From positions 3,556,676 to 3,620,675 of the forward strand of contig NZ_CP147012.1 in NCBI RefSeq assembly GCF_037126285.1: 64,000 bases of DNA, in the 5' to 3' direction. Both the position numbers and the translations under genes were made by a program. The stretch comes from Bernardetia sp. MNP-M8. GTDB lineage: Bacteria; Bacteroidota; Bacteroidia; Cytophagales; Bernardetiaceae. The notes below the pieces were generated by a model. That model made no database searches, was not told the DNA's origin, and was given only the letters and a program-made list of their open reading frames with translations. This document shows positions 54,801 to 63,349 of the stretch, piece by piece. Within the stretch, counting starts at the first letter, position 1. The number at the start of each line of letters is the position of its first letter.

Positions 54801-55178
54801 ATGCAAGAATTGACAAAAGCCGAAGAAAAAATTATGCAACTTCTTTGGGATGCAGAAAAAGCATTTGTAAAAGAACTAATAGAAAAAATTGAAGGCAAAA
54901 AACCAAGTTATACAACTGTTTCGACAATTATCCGAATTTTGGAAACTAAAAAGTTTGTTGGACATAAAGCCTACGGAAATACACATCAATATTTTCCATT
55001 GGTAAGCCGAGAAGAGTATGCAAAATTTGCAACTAGAAGTGTCCTAGATAGATATTTTGACGGATCATTCAAAAAACTCGTTTCCTTTTTTGCAAAAAAA
55101 GAAGAAATTGATATAGAAGAGCTAGACGACATCATGAAAATGATGGAAAAAGAAGAAGAGAAGAAAAAGGATAATTAA
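54801..55178 (+). CDS. BlaI/MecI-family transcriptional repressor
   Basis: 125 aa from the ATG at 54801 (MQELTKAEEKIMQLLWDAE), which is the typical family start. The winged-helix domain (1-75) has the recognition region GKKPSYTTVSTIIRILETKKFV and a wing HKAYGNTHQYFPL. The C-terminal helix (90-125) is acidic and probably dimerises. BlaI-type repressors bind palindromes at their own promoter and are released when the partner membrane protease (BlaR1-type) is activated. The two palindromes at 54661 and 54719 are its likely operators, and the M56 protease follows downstream. Its role in this organism need not be beta-lactam resistance. Confidence 0.93.
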   Translation: MQELTKAEEKIMQLLWDAEKAFVKELIEKIEGKKPSYTTVSTIIRILETKKFVGHKAYGNTHQYFPLVSREEYAKFATRSVLDRYFDGSFKKLVSFFAKKEEIDIEELDDIMKMMEKEEEKKKDN

Positions 55179-55307
55179 CACTTGCTAAGGTTTGAATTAC
55201 CAAACCATTATCAACATTAAAATACGATAACAATCTCCCTAGCAATCGTCTCTAATCAGACGTTGATAATGGGAAATATAACACCATTAATAATTTACCA
55301 TTTCACA

Positions 55308-56930
55308 ATGAAACTACTATTTTTTGATTATCTGTTACAATGCAGTTTGTTTTTGGTTCTGCTGTATATTCCTTATTTTCTTTTTCTAAAAAATGAAACA
55401 TTCTTTAGTTTGAACAGAAAATATTTAGTTTTTGCATTATTGCTGACACTCATTTTGCCGTTCTTTCCTTTGAATATCTCCAATTTCTTAGGTCTGTTTT
55501 TCCAAAGCTCAGAAACGCTAACTGTTCCTGAAATTGATATTTTTTTAGCTTATGGAGATGCGATAAATAACGCAAATATGGAAAACTCAAAAAGTATTTT
55601 TTCAGAACCATCTACTTGGATTCTTTTAATTTATATGTTAGGAGTTACAGTGATTTTTATTAGAATTCTTTTAGGGTTGTCAATGATTTTGAAGCTCTAT
55701 TTTATAGGACAAAAAACTAAAAAAGAGCATTTTACCCTCATTGAAACCAAATCAGAAACTGAGCCTTTTTCTTTCTTTAATTGGGTTTTTATCTCTGCAA
55801 CTAATGATTTTTCAGCAGCAGAACAAGCTGAAATTATAGCACACGAAAAAGCACATGTCAGACAAAAACACGCTTTAGATTTACTTTTGATTGAATTTTT
55901 AGGAATGTTATTGTGGTTCAATCCACTTATTTATTTCTACAAAAAAGCATTGAGAGATACACACGAATATTTGGCTGATAAAGAGACAATTACTCATTTT
56001 TCTGATAAAAAACAGTATCTCAATTTACTTATCAATCAACATTTTGTGGGTAGAAATCTGCCTTTTGTTACCAAATTTCATCAATACTCACTACTTAAAA
56101 AGCGTGTAATTATGATTACTAAATCGCCTTCTCACAAAATTGCAAAGCTCAAAATTATGCTTGCTGTTCCTGCTCTTTTCTTGTGTGTTTTTATGACCAG
56201 TTGTTTGAAAGAATACGTGGAAATTTCAGAGCGTTCAGAGGTTTCTTCTAATGATTTTGCAGCAGCTTTTCCGAAAGAGTATGAAGTAGGAAAATCGTAT
56301 AAAATCCGTAAGACTACTACTATGGAATTAGATTTAGAAAAAGACAATGATTACATGTTACGTCTTTTTCCTGCTGATGATTTTGAGGGGGTAGAAATTA
56401 AAATGTTTGATGAAAAAGGAGAACAAATTGTTACTAATTTTATAGCTGAAAAGTATTTTAGAGGTTTCACTTTCAGAAATACGACAACAGCAAAATACAG
56501 ACTAGAAATTACAGTTCCAGAAAATAAAAAGAATATTTCTTTGGCAATGGCTTCTCGTAAGTTTGAGGAAAAAGAAAGTTTAGTTAAAGCAGATGAGGAT
56601 GGATTTATGAAAGTAAAAACATATAACATCACAAAAAATAAAGATGAATATACAATGGTTTTATCTGCTGGAACAATGTATAGATTTGATATACAAAGTG
56701 AAGAGGAAATCAATATGAAAATAGTTTCAGAAGCAGGAAAAGAACATTTTAATTATACACCTAGATTAGATTTAGAGTATAAATCTATGTGGATGATGGG
56801 AGATCAGGATACAGGAATCTATTATTTAAAAATAGACAAGAAAGGTTCAAAACCAGCTACTATTGATTTAAAATTTAAGACAAGAAAACAACAAGAAGAA
56901 GAGGAAAATGCCAAAAAAGGTAATGATTAA
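55308..56930 (+). CDS. M56/BlaR1-like membrane metalloprotease sensor
   Basis: 540 aa from the ATG at 55308 (MKLLFFDYLL). A TTG at 55263 and an ATG at 55269 are possible but less natural. Membrane helices lie at about 5-25, 35-60, 105-130, 190-215 and 285-300. The zinc protease motif HEKAH is at 179-183, with a third ligand likely Glu220 (HEYLADKE). After the last helix there is a lipobox-like MTSC (Cys299), then a beta-rich C-terminal part of about 240 aa that matches no penicillin-binding or TonB domain I recognise. It lies 129 bp after blaI. It is expected to sense a signal outside and cleave the repressor or an adaptor. Confidence 0.88.
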   Translation: MKLLFFDYLLQCSLFLVLLYIPYFLFLKNETFFSLNRKYLVFALLLTLILPFFPLNISNFLGLFFQSSETLTVPEIDIFLAYGDAINNANMENSKSIFSEPSTWILLIYMLGVTVIFIRILLGLSMILKLYFIGQKTKKEHFTLIETKSETEPFSFFNWVFISATNDFSAAEQAEIIAHEKAHVRQKHALDLLLIEFLGMLLWFNPLIYFYKKALRDTHEYLADKETITHFSDKKQYLNLLINQHFVGRNLPFVTKFHQYSLLKKRVIMITKSPSHKIAKLKIMLAVPALFLCVFMTSCLKEYVEISERSEVSSNDFAAAFPKEYEVGKSYKIRKTTTMELDLEKDNDYMLRLFPADDFEGVEIKMFDEKGEQIVTNFIAEKYFRGFTFRNTTTAKYRLEITVPENKKNISLAMASRKFEEKESLVKADEDGFMKVKTYNITKNKDEYTMVLSAGTMYRFDIQSEEEINMKIVSEAGKEHFNYTPRLDLEYKSMWMMGDQDTGIYYLKIDKKGSKPATIDLKFKTRKQQEEEENAKKGND

Positions 56931-56932
56931 AT

Positions 56933-57069
56933 CCTAACTTCCCAATTTGTACGTAATATTAAAAACAAGGCATTTTTTTGAATAAAAAGCCAAAATTATT
57001 GTCCATTTACCTAGATTAAACATTTTTTAATCTCTACAAAATCTATTACGTATATTTCAGGAAGTTAGG
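56933..57069. mobile_element. 137-bp terminal-inverted-repeat element
   Basis: The ends CCTAACTTCC and GGAAGTTAGG are exact inverted repeats, with a second matching block TACGTAATA / TATTACGTA seven bases inward on both sides. It is flanked by GATTAAAT (56925-56932) and GATTAAAA (57070-57077), a likely 8-bp target duplication with one change. There is no open frame inside. The left duplication overlaps the stop codon of the M56 gene. The 56931-57251 gap holds only this element, a terminator and a promoter element. Confidence 0.7.
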
Positions 57070-57115
57070 GATTAAAAAACTGTGTCCGAAAAACACGAGT
57101 TATTTAAGGGGAATG

Positions 57116-57149
57116 AAAAAAGCTCAAATATTTTTGTTTGAGTTTTTTT
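57116..57149 (+). terminator. Hairpin terminator downstream of the M56 gene
   Basis: AAAAAAGCTCAAATA pairs loosely with TGTTTGAGTTTTTTT. It lies beyond the inserted element, so it may be the original terminator of the M56 gene. Confidence 0.65.
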
Positions 57150-57216
57150 GCATTTCTGTAAGGAAAATGACTTGCCTTTCCTACAACTAAACTAACAAAC
57201 TAAAAAATCAATTTCC

Positions 57217-57224
57217 TATCTTTG
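57217..57224 (+). promoter_or_regulatory. -7 element for lolD
   Basis: TATCTTTG lies 27 bases before the ATG at 57252. No TTG at -33, so only the -7 part is supported. Confidence 0.45.
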
Positions 57225-57251
57225 CAAAACAAAAACTAGAAAAACAAATCT

Positions 57252-57902
57252 ATGCTCATCGCCAAAAATATAGTCAAAAAATACGGTTCATTAGAAGTCT
57301 TGCAAGGAATTGATTTATCGATTGCCAAAAAAGAAGTTGTAGCTATTACAGGTTCTTCAGGTGCAGGAAAGTCTACACTTTTACATATTTTGGGAACATT
57401 AGATGCACCAGACAAAGGAGAAATAATCATTAATGGAATAGAAGTGCAGAAACTAAAATCGAATAAATTAGCTACTTTTCGTAACCAGCAAATCGGTTTT
57501 ATTTTTCAATTTCATAATCTTTTACCAGAATTTTCAGCTTTAGAAAATGTGTGTATGCCTGCTTTTATTGGTAAAAAAAATGTCAAAGAAGCTGAAAAAA
57601 GAGCTTCTGAATTGTTAGACCGTTTTGGAATATTAGATAGAAAAGACCACAAACCTTCCGAGCTTTCAGGTGGAGAACAGCAGCGTGTAGCTGTTGCAAG
57701 AGCGTTGATAAATTCTCCAGCCTTAGTTTTTGCTGACGAACCAAGTGGAAATTTAGACAGTAAGAATGCAGATGAGTTACACAAACTTTTTTTTACGTTA
57801 AGAGAAGAATTTAGCCAAACTTTTGTCATCGTTACACACAATCCAGAACTGGCAAAAATGGCAGATAGAGAGATTGTTTTGCAAAAAGGTTTGGTGGTTT
57901 GA
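57252..57902 (+). CDS. lolD: ABC transporter ATP-binding protein (LolD-like)
   Basis: 216 aa, LolD size. Walker [10 protein letters not shown] is at 34-42, the signature LSGGEQQ at 138-144 and Walker B LVFADEP at 158-164. The Q-loop stretch [16 protein letters not shown] is the usual LolD form. LolD with LolC/LolE extracts lipoproteins from the inner membrane. The permease genes are not adjacent, which is common in Bacteroidota. A general MacB-type exporter ATPase remains an alternative. Confidence 0.88.
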   Translation: MLIAKNIVKKYGSLEVLQGIDLSIAKKEVVAITGSSGAGKSTLLHILGTLDAPDKGEIIINGIEVQKLKSNKLATFRNQQIGFIFQFHNLLPEFSALENVCMPAFIGKKNVKEAEKRASELLDRFGILDRKDHKPSELSGGEQQRVAVARALINSPALVFADEPSGNLDSKNADELHKLFFTLREEFSQTFVIVTHNPELAKMADREIVLQKGLVV

Positions 57903-57927
57903 TTTCAAGTATTTTGAGCAAATGCAG

Positions 57928-57958
57928 TTAAAATTTTCTATACTTTTTCGTATCTTTG
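57928..57958 (+). promoter_or_regulatory. Promoter for trhO
   Basis: TATCTTTG at 57951-57958, with TTA rather than TTG at 57928-57930 and a 20-base gap. The start would be near 57965. The leader then contains the half repeat at 57978. Confidence 0.5.
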
Positions 57959-57977
57959 CAAATCAAATTTTGTATAA

Positions 57978-57993
57978 CAGACTTCCTAGTCTG
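57978..57993. repeat. Half copy of the CAGACT palindromic repeat
   Basis: CAGACTTCCTAGTCTG only; the second arm is missing. It lies in the predicted trhO leader. Confidence 0.65.
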
Positions 57994-58045
57994 TTTGAAA
58001 GTAAAAATAATTATTTTACCACTTAGCTGAAACTAAGAAATAGGT

Positions 58046-59071
58046 ATGAAAACAACTCAAGAAAACTTAGCAATCAATAACGTCGAAAATCCTCATTTTC
58101 CGTATCGTGTCCTCTTGTATTACTGTTTTACTCCCATCGAAAATCCAGAAAAATTTAAAGAAGAACATCATCTTTTTTGTATAAAACTAGGACTTCTAGG
58201 AAGAATTATAGTAGCTGATGAAGGCTTGAACGGAACAGTTTGTGGAACTCCAGAAGCATGTCAAAAATACATTGATGCTTTAGAAAATGATGTTCGTTTT
58301 AAAGATATTGATTTCAAAATTGATGCATCAGAAACGAATACATTTAGTAAAATAAATGTTCGATTGAAAAAAGAAATCGTTCACGCAGGTATTCCACACA
58401 TAAAACCGTATCACGGAACAGGAACTCATCTTTCTCCACAAGAATTCAAAAATCTTAAAGATATGGAAGATGTTGTTATTCTTGATGTGCGTTCGGATTA
58501 TGAACATAATTTGGGACACTTCAAAAATGCTGTTACCTTAGATATTGAGAACTTTAGAGACTTTCCTGAGAAAGTAAAAGAACTAGAAAAGTACAAGGAT
58601 AAAAAAGTTTTGACTTACTGTACAGGTGGAATAAAATGTGAAAAAGCTACTGCTTTGCTCATGAAGGAAGGTTTTAAAGATGTATATCAACTTCATGGAG
58701 GAATCATCAAATATGGAAAAGAAGTAGGAGGAGAAGATTTTGAAGGAAAATGCTATGTTTTTGATGAGCGTGTAGCTGTTGATGTCAATGAAGTAAATCC
58801 GACTTTGGTAAGCACCTGTTATGTTTGTAAAGAACGAAGTGATTATATGGTAAACTGTGCCAATCCAAAATGTAACCGACATACAACGATTTGTAAGCCT
58901 TGTTTAGAAAAAATGGATGGTGCATGTAGTGACGAATGTAAAAATCACCCAGAAAAACGTACTTACGAACCAGAAGGAAAAGGAATGTACAAGAAAAATC
59001 TTAACGGTTACAATCCTTATATCGGTTGGAACGTTGATAAAGTAATAGATAAAAACGAAAAGGAAAAATAA
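58046..59071 (+). CDS. trhO: tRNA uridine(34) hydroxylase, rhodanese-like
   Basis: 341 aa, a YceA-type rhodanese. It hydroxylates uridine 34 of tRNA in an oxygen-dependent reaction. An N-terminal UPF0176-type domain (LGLLGRIIVADEGLNGTVCG) is followed by a rhodanese domain at about 140-240 with the active-site loop YCTGGIKCEK (Cys192, Cys198). The C-terminus is cysteine-rich: CYVC and further Cys pairs at about 256-310, likely zinc-binding. The length matches the longer family members. It is followed by a MITE-like element. Confidence 0.93.
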   Translation: MKTTQENLAINNVENPHFPYRVLLYYCFTPIENPEKFKEEHHLFCIKLGLLGRIIVADEGLNGTVCGTPEACQKYIDALENDVRFKDIDFKIDASETNTFSKINVRLKKEIVHAGIPHIKPYHGTGTHLSPQEFKNLKDMEDVVILDVRSDYEHNLGHFKNAVTLDIENFRDFPEKVKELEKYKDKKVLTYCTGGIKCEKATALLMKEGFKDVYQLHGGIIKYGKEVGGEDFEGKCYVFDERVAVDVNEVNPTLVSTCYVCKERSDYMVNCANPKCNRHTTICKPCLEKMDGACSDECKNHPEKRTYEPEGKGMYKKNLNGYNPYIGWNVDKVIDKNEKEK

Positions 59072-59086
59072 TAAAATCAGAATTAA

Positions 59087-59229
59087 TAAACATTATCACG
59101 GTTAATTTAGTAATGTTCATTTTTCCATAGCGACAGGTTTGCAAACCTGTCGCTATGGAAAAATAAGAGTATTTTACTTTTCTCTAACTAATTGATTATT
59201 AGACCTGTAAATAACCGTGATAACGTTTA
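59087..59229. mobile_element. 143-bp MITE-like element, copy 3
   Basis: The same ends as copy 2 (TAAACATTATCACGGTTA and TAACCGTGATAACGTTTA), with the 46-bp palindrome at 59119-59164. It differs from copy 2 at two positions. It lies 15 bases after the trhO stop. The 59072-59422 gap holds this element and a promoter element. Confidence 0.8.
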
Positions 59230-59332
59230 ATAGTAGAATATTTAAACTGTTTTGATTTAAAAACGTTTTATGCTTTGTTTGAGAAATTGTAAGTCTGTTT
59301 TTACTTAGTTTCTCAAATGAAGCATTTTTTTA

Positions 59333-59340
59333 TAAATTTG
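59333..59340 (+). promoter_or_regulatory. -7 element for the MlaE-like permease
   Basis: TAAATTTG, about 83 bases before the ATG at 59423. No TTG at -33 spacing, so confidence is low to moderate. Confidence 0.4.
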
Positions 59341-59422
59341 TATCGAAATCAACTAATTTCTAGCGCAAGATTTTATCTTGTGTTTATCATTTTGCAAACA
59401 TTTTTTCAACTAACTATCCTAC

Positions 59423-60151
59423 ATGAAAAGTATTGGTAAGTATATGATTTTTTTGAGCCGAACGGTTACAGATATGGAGCCTTGGCACGTTTACGTTCGT
59501 CTTTTTGTAGATGAATGTATGCGAATTGGTATTAGTTCTGTCTATATTGTCACAATTATTTCAACCTTTATTGGTGCTGTAACGGCTGTTCAGACAGCTT
59601 ATAACCTTGTTAGTCCTCTTATTCCTAAATCGCTTATCGGTACAATTGTTCGTGATATGACTGTTTTAGAGCTTGCTCCTACCATTACGGCTATCGTTTT
59701 TGCTGGAAAAGTAGGTTCGAATATCGCTGGTGGATTAGGTACAATGCGTATTACAGAGCAAATTGATGCTATTGAAGTAATGGGAATCAATGCAACTTCT
59801 TATTTAGTTTTTCCTAAAATTTTGGCTGGACTAGTAACTTATCCTTTACTTGTTATTTTGGCTGCTTTTTTAGCTATTACAGGGGGATATTTGGCTGCAA
59901 CACTTACAGGACAAGTAACATCAGTAGAGTATGTATACGGAATTCGTTTAGATTTTATTGAATTTAATGTTGCTTTTATGCTTGTCAAATCTGTAGTTTT
60001 TGCCTTTTTGGTAACTTCAATTTCGGCTTATATGGGATATTATACACGAGGTGGCGCACTAGAAGTAGGAGAGTCAAGTACGAAAGCAGTAACAACAAGT
60101 TGTATCGCTATTTTATTAGCTGATTATTTACTGGCTCAAATGCTTGTTTGA
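59423..60151 (+). CDS. MlaE-like ABC permease
   Basis: 242 aa with about five membrane helices. MlaE-family features are FIGAVTAVQTAYNL, MTVLELAPTITAIVFAGKVGSNIAGGLGTMRITEQIDAIEVMGINATSYLV-type sequence and a final LLADYLLAQ. The family moves phospholipids between membranes to keep outer-membrane lipid asymmetry. The ATPase (MlaF) and substrate-binding MlaD genes are not in the window downstream. The neighbour is an unknown 148-aa protein. Confidence 0.92.
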   Translation: MKSIGKYMIFLSRTVTDMEPWHVYVRLFVDECMRIGISSVYIVTIISTFIGAVTAVQTAYNLVSPLIPKSLIGTIVRDMTVLELAPTITAIVFAGKVGSNIAGGLGTMRITEQIDAIEVMGINATSYLVFPKILAGLVTYPLLVILAAFLAITGGYLAATLTGQVTSVEYVYGIRLDFIEFNVAFMLVKSVVFAFLVTSISAYMGYYTRGGALEVGESSTKAVTTSCIAILLADYLLAQMLV

Positions 60152-60215
60152 TTTTTGTGAAAACATTACTCTTGTTCATTTATAACTTATCACTTACCAT
60201 TTATCACTATATACA

Positions 60216-60662
60216 TTGGCTGATCAAAATCTTACTCCTAAAAAATCTATTCGTCCACAGATTCCAAATGCACTTCTTGTAGATACAATGAGTGGCGAAG
60301 AGCGTTTCCAAAATGCTACTTTACGTCCTATCCTGAAACTTCAAAATAAGGTTTTACTTGCCATTTTTAAAGATTATATCATAGAAAAAGAAACTAAAAA
60401 GGGAGATAAACCAAAAACTGAAGCAGAAAATAAAAGAAGCTATTCAAGACTTTCAGCAACCAAACAGCGAGAATATATCGATGTGGTTTTTCAGAAAGAT
60501 ATAAAATTTAAAAGTCAGTTATTAGGAATGATAATCGGACATTTTGATTTGGAAGAATATAATCTTTATGCTCAAAATAAAACAGGAACAGACAGAAGAA
60601 TCATAAATCTACTCAAAGAACGTATTTTTAATGGTTTGGCAGAACTTCCACAGGAGTTTTAA
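60216..60662 (+). CDS. Conserved protein of unknown function, TTG start
   Basis: 148 aa, starting with TTG. No ATG lies upstream in frame before a stop at 60183, and the RPQIPNALL segment next to the start looks like a conserved N-terminus in Bacteroidota relatives, so TTG is the likely start. Internal Met24 would remove this part. The protein is helical and basic, with TLRPILKLQNKVLLAIF and a FKSQLLGMIIGHF segment. No catalytic motif and no membrane segment. It may be co-transcribed with the MlaE-like gene 64 bp upstream. Confidence 0.75.
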   Translation: MADQNLTPKKSIRPQIPNALLVDTMSGEERFQNATLRPILKLQNKVLLAIFKDYIIEKETKKGDKPKTEAENKRSYSRLSATKQREYIDVVFQKDIKFKSQLLGMIIGHFDLEEYNLYAQNKTGTDRRIINLLKERIFNGLAELPQEF

Positions 60663-60717
60663 CATTACTTGCACTAAAATACCAAAATAAAATAATGTGC
60701 TATATGTTTTTTATCAA

Positions 60718-60751
60718 AAAATCCTTTTCATTTTGATATGAAAAGGATTTT
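60718..60751. terminator. Bidirectional terminator between convergent genes
   Basis: AAAATCCTTTTCA pairs with TGAAAAGGATTTT around an 8-nt loop, with A- and T-rich flanks. Confidence 0.75.
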
Positions 60752-60767
60752 AGTGTTTTACTGATAA

Positions 60768-61652
60768 CTAAACTTCAATTCTTCCAGCTATTTTTTTCTT
60801 AGAAAACGGCTTTCTTACTTTTAGTGAAAATGTATGAGGAAGTTTATCGTAAGGAGGTTTGAAACGAAACTTTCCTTTTTCTATTTCCTTTAGATTTGGA
60901 AAACAGTTATAAACACTATATTCATATTCATTAAAAAACTCTAGTTGTAAACCTTGTGAAAGCAGCGAATTTATAATTTCACTAATAGAGTGATTCCAAG
61001 AATAAGAAACTTGTTTTTGTTTGTGTCTGTCGCCTGTATAAGATTGCTCTACTTCTTCTATAATCGAAGATTCATTAAAGTAGGAATATTGTAGCGCAAA
61101 ATTATTTCCCCATTCATACATATAAATAACTGGATGAAATTCTACCATATAGAAAAAACCACCTTCTTTGATATAACTAGCCACTATTTCAGCCCATTTA
61201 TTCAAATCTGGAAGCCAACCAATTGCACCATAAGAAGTAAAAACAATATCAAATTCGCCTTGTAAATTATCTTTTAATGAATAAACATCAGAAACTACAA
61301 AGTTGGCAGGAGTTTCTATTTCTTGACTCAATTCGCCAGCCAGTTCTATGGAAGCATCAGACATATCCATTCCTGTCACCTCTGCACCCATATTTGCCCA
61401 AGAAAGTGTATCCATTCCAAAATGACATTGAAGGTGCAAAAGTGATTTTCCTTTTACATCACCTACTTCATTTATTTCGATAGCATTCAATGAATTTCTA
61501 TCTTTTTTAAACTGTGCTACATTATAAAAATTAGAATCTCGGTGGGCTTCTGTAAGTGAATTCCACATCTTTTTATTGGCTTCTAGGTAATCACTAGGCT
61601 CTTTTTCTTGTTCTTTTTTATAGTCTTCGTATTCTTTATCTCTTTCGTTCAT
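60768..61652 (-). CDS. Class I SAM-dependent methyltransferase
   Basis: 294 aa. Residues 20-55 are a charged helical start (KKMWNSLTEAHRDSNFYNV). Motif I is LLHLQCHFGMDTLSWA at about 71-86, the acidic residue after beta-2 is in VTGMDMSD, and motif III lies near DIVFTSYGAIGWL. The FHPVIYMYEWG segment is common in this group. The substrate is not apparent. It stands alone, converging with the unknown gene at 60216. Upstream lies the large repeat element 61680-61891. Confidence 0.9.
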   Translation of the reverse strand: MNERDKEYEDYKKEQEKEPSDYLEANKKMWNSLTEAHRDSNFYNVAQFKKDRNSLNAIEINEVGDVKGKSLLHLQCHFGMDTLSWANMGAEVTGMDMSDASIELAGELSQEIETPANFVVSDVYSLKDNLQGEFDIVFTSYGAIGWLPDLNKWAEIVASYIKEGGFFYMVEFHPVIYMYEWGNNFALQYSYFNESSIIEEVEQSYTGDRHKQKQVSYSWNHSISEIINSLLSQGLQLEFFNEYEYSVYNCFPNLKEIEKGKFRFKPPYDKLPHTFSLKVRKPFSKKKIAGRIEV

Positions 61653-61679
61653 TATTTTTGAGTTTTATAGGAATAGGAT

Positions 61680-61891
61680 AAATTTGTGGCTCTTCTGACA
61701 ATTTAGCAAAATTATAAAAGGGTGTGCGTTCGTTTTAGCTTCGCTGAGGGTTACACCGTTCTCAAAAACGAATGAAATGCTTCCTCAGAAGCGTGATTTA
61801 AGCAATATCACGCTTCTGAGGAAGCGTTTTTTTCAGTTCTGAGGAACTGAACACACAATGTTTCGCTAAAAAGTCGGAAGAGCCAAATTTG
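61680..61891. mobile_element. Compound palindromic element with outer inverted repeats, copy 2
   Basis: Outer arms (AAATTTGTGGCTCTTCTGAC on the left and its imperfect reverse complement at 61873-61891) enclose a perfect hairpin with 19-bp arms (GCTTCCTCAGAAGCGTGAT and ATCACGCTTCTGAGGAAGC, 61789-61835) and further stems. Its interior matches the 41952-42125 element in reverse. The 61653-62080 gap holds only this and AT-rich DNA. Confidence 0.6.
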
Positions 61892-62012
61892 TTATGCATC
61901 TTTGTTTGATTTGGTAGCTCAATTTAGTAATAAATTTCGAAAAAGAGAATAGAACTTTATTTTTGTTGCTCTCAAATTTCTAATATAAAATTCGTTTTGA
62001 CAAACATTTTCG

Positions 62013-62020
62013 TAAATTTG
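62013..62020 (+). promoter_or_regulatory. Candidate -7 element for the transsulfuration gene
   Basis: TAAATTTG, about 60 bases before the ATG at 62081. The nearest TTG is 13 bases away, shorter than consensus. Confidence 0.35.
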
Positions 62021-62080
62021 AATCTAATAAATAAAATCTAAAGACTACTTCTTTACCTTAACTTTCAGTTTTAAAATATC

Positions 62081-63247
62081 ATGAAAAAATCAACGCAATG
62101 TGTTCATAGTGGAACTTATTTCGACGAAAAAAGTGGTGGTGTAAATACTCCTATTTTTACCTCAACAGCTTACACTTATAATGATGAAGGCGCAATTCCT
62201 TATCCTCGTTATTTCAATACAATAAATCAAGAAGTTGTTGCTCAAAAAATTGCTGCGTTAGAACGTGGAGAAGCTGCTCTTATTTTTTCTTCTGGAATGG
62301 CTGCCACGATGTCGGCACTTTTGGGAGTTTTACAGGCTGGTGACCATTTGATTTTACAAAATGATATTTATGGAGGAACGCATTATGCTGTTCGTGAGCA
62401 GCTTTCAAAACTAGGGATTGAATCTACTTTTGTAGAAGGACGAAAATTAGAAGATTTTGCAACGGCAATTAAGCCAAACTCAAAGGCTCTTTTTATCGAA
62501 ACGCCTTCAAATCCATTGCTTTCACTAGTTGATATTGCAGAAATGGCAAATTTTGCAAAAGAAAATAATCTGATTTCATTTATTGATAATACCTTCGGAA
62601 CTCCAATTTTTCAAAATCCATTGCGATTAGGAATTGATATTGTTATCCATAGCGCAACAAAATACCTAGCAGGACATAGCGACCTTTCTTGTGGTGCAGT
62701 CGTTACTTCTCAAAAACTGATTGAAAAAATTCATCATGTAGCCTTTAATTTTGGTGGAAATTTGGATGCTATGGCAACCTCACTTTTAGAAAGAAGTATC
62801 AAAACATTAGCGATTCGTGTCAAGACACAAGCTCAAAATGCTCAAAAAATAGCTGAAGCATTACAGAAGTTGCCACAAGTGAAAAATGTGTTTTACCCAG
62901 GATTACCTACTCATCCAGACCACGAACTAGCTAAAAAACAAATGAAAGGTGGTTTTGGGGCAATGCTTTCTTTTGAATTAGACACAGATAAAGAAGGAAG
63001 AGCAAAATTTGTTCGTCATTTAGAATTGGTTTGTAAAGCTGTTAGTTTGGGAGGAGTAGAAAGTACGCTTACAGAGCCTGTCTTGACTTCACATGCAAAA
63101 GTACCTGTTGAAATGCGTGAAAAAATGGGTATTACTGAGAATTTATATCGCCTTTCTGTCGGAATTGAAGATGCAGATGATTTGATTGAAGACCTTACAA
63201 ATGCTATTCAGACGTTGGAAGTTTCTAAATTGATGGAGAGTAATTAA
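62081..63247 (+). CDS. Cystathionine gamma-synthase/lyase family PLP enzyme
   Basis: 388 aa, Cys/Met metabolism family. The PLP lysine is Lys194 (HSATKYLAGHSD), with IFSSGMAATMSALLGVLQAGDH and FIDNTFGTP typical. The GG-rich C-terminal block ends SVGIEDADDLIEDL. These enzymes either make cystathionine from an O-acyl-homoserine and cysteine or cleave it; the two cannot be told apart from sequence alone here. Together with thrA and thrB elsewhere in the window it fits aspartate-family amino-acid metabolism. No neighbour in the same operon is seen. Confidence 0.93.
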   Translation: MKKSTQCVHSGTYFDEKSGGVNTPIFTSTAYTYNDEGAIPYPRYFNTINQEVVAQKIAALERGEAALIFSSGMAATMSALLGVLQAGDHLILQNDIYGGTHYAVREQLSKLGIESTFVEGRKLEDFATAIKPNSKALFIETPSNPLLSLVDIAEMANFAKENNLISFIDNTFGTPIFQNPLRLGIDIVIHSATKYLAGHSDLSCGAVVTSQKLIEKIHHVAFNFGGNLDAMATSLLERSIKTLAIRVKTQAQNAQKIAEALQKLPQVKNVFYPGLPTHPDHELAKKQMKGGFGAMLSFELDTDKEGRAKFVRHLELVCKAVSLGGVESTLTEPVLTSHAKVPVEMREKMGITENLYRLSVGIEDADDLIEDLTNAIQTLEVSKLMESN

Positions 63248-63262
63248 AGAAGTAGAGTAGTG

Positions 63263-63323
63263 CAGACTTCCTAGTCTGCACAAAATAGCTTTTATTTTAC
63301 TTTTACACAGACTAAGAAGTCTG
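63263..63323. repeat. Short palindromic repeat, CAGACT family, copy 4
   Basis: CAGACTTCCTAGTCTG at 63263-63278 and CAGACTAAGAAGTCTG at 63308-63323. It lies between the PLP enzyme and the truncated gene at the right edge. Confidence 0.75.
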
Positions 63324-63349
63324 TGATACATAAATCAATTAGAATCTCA

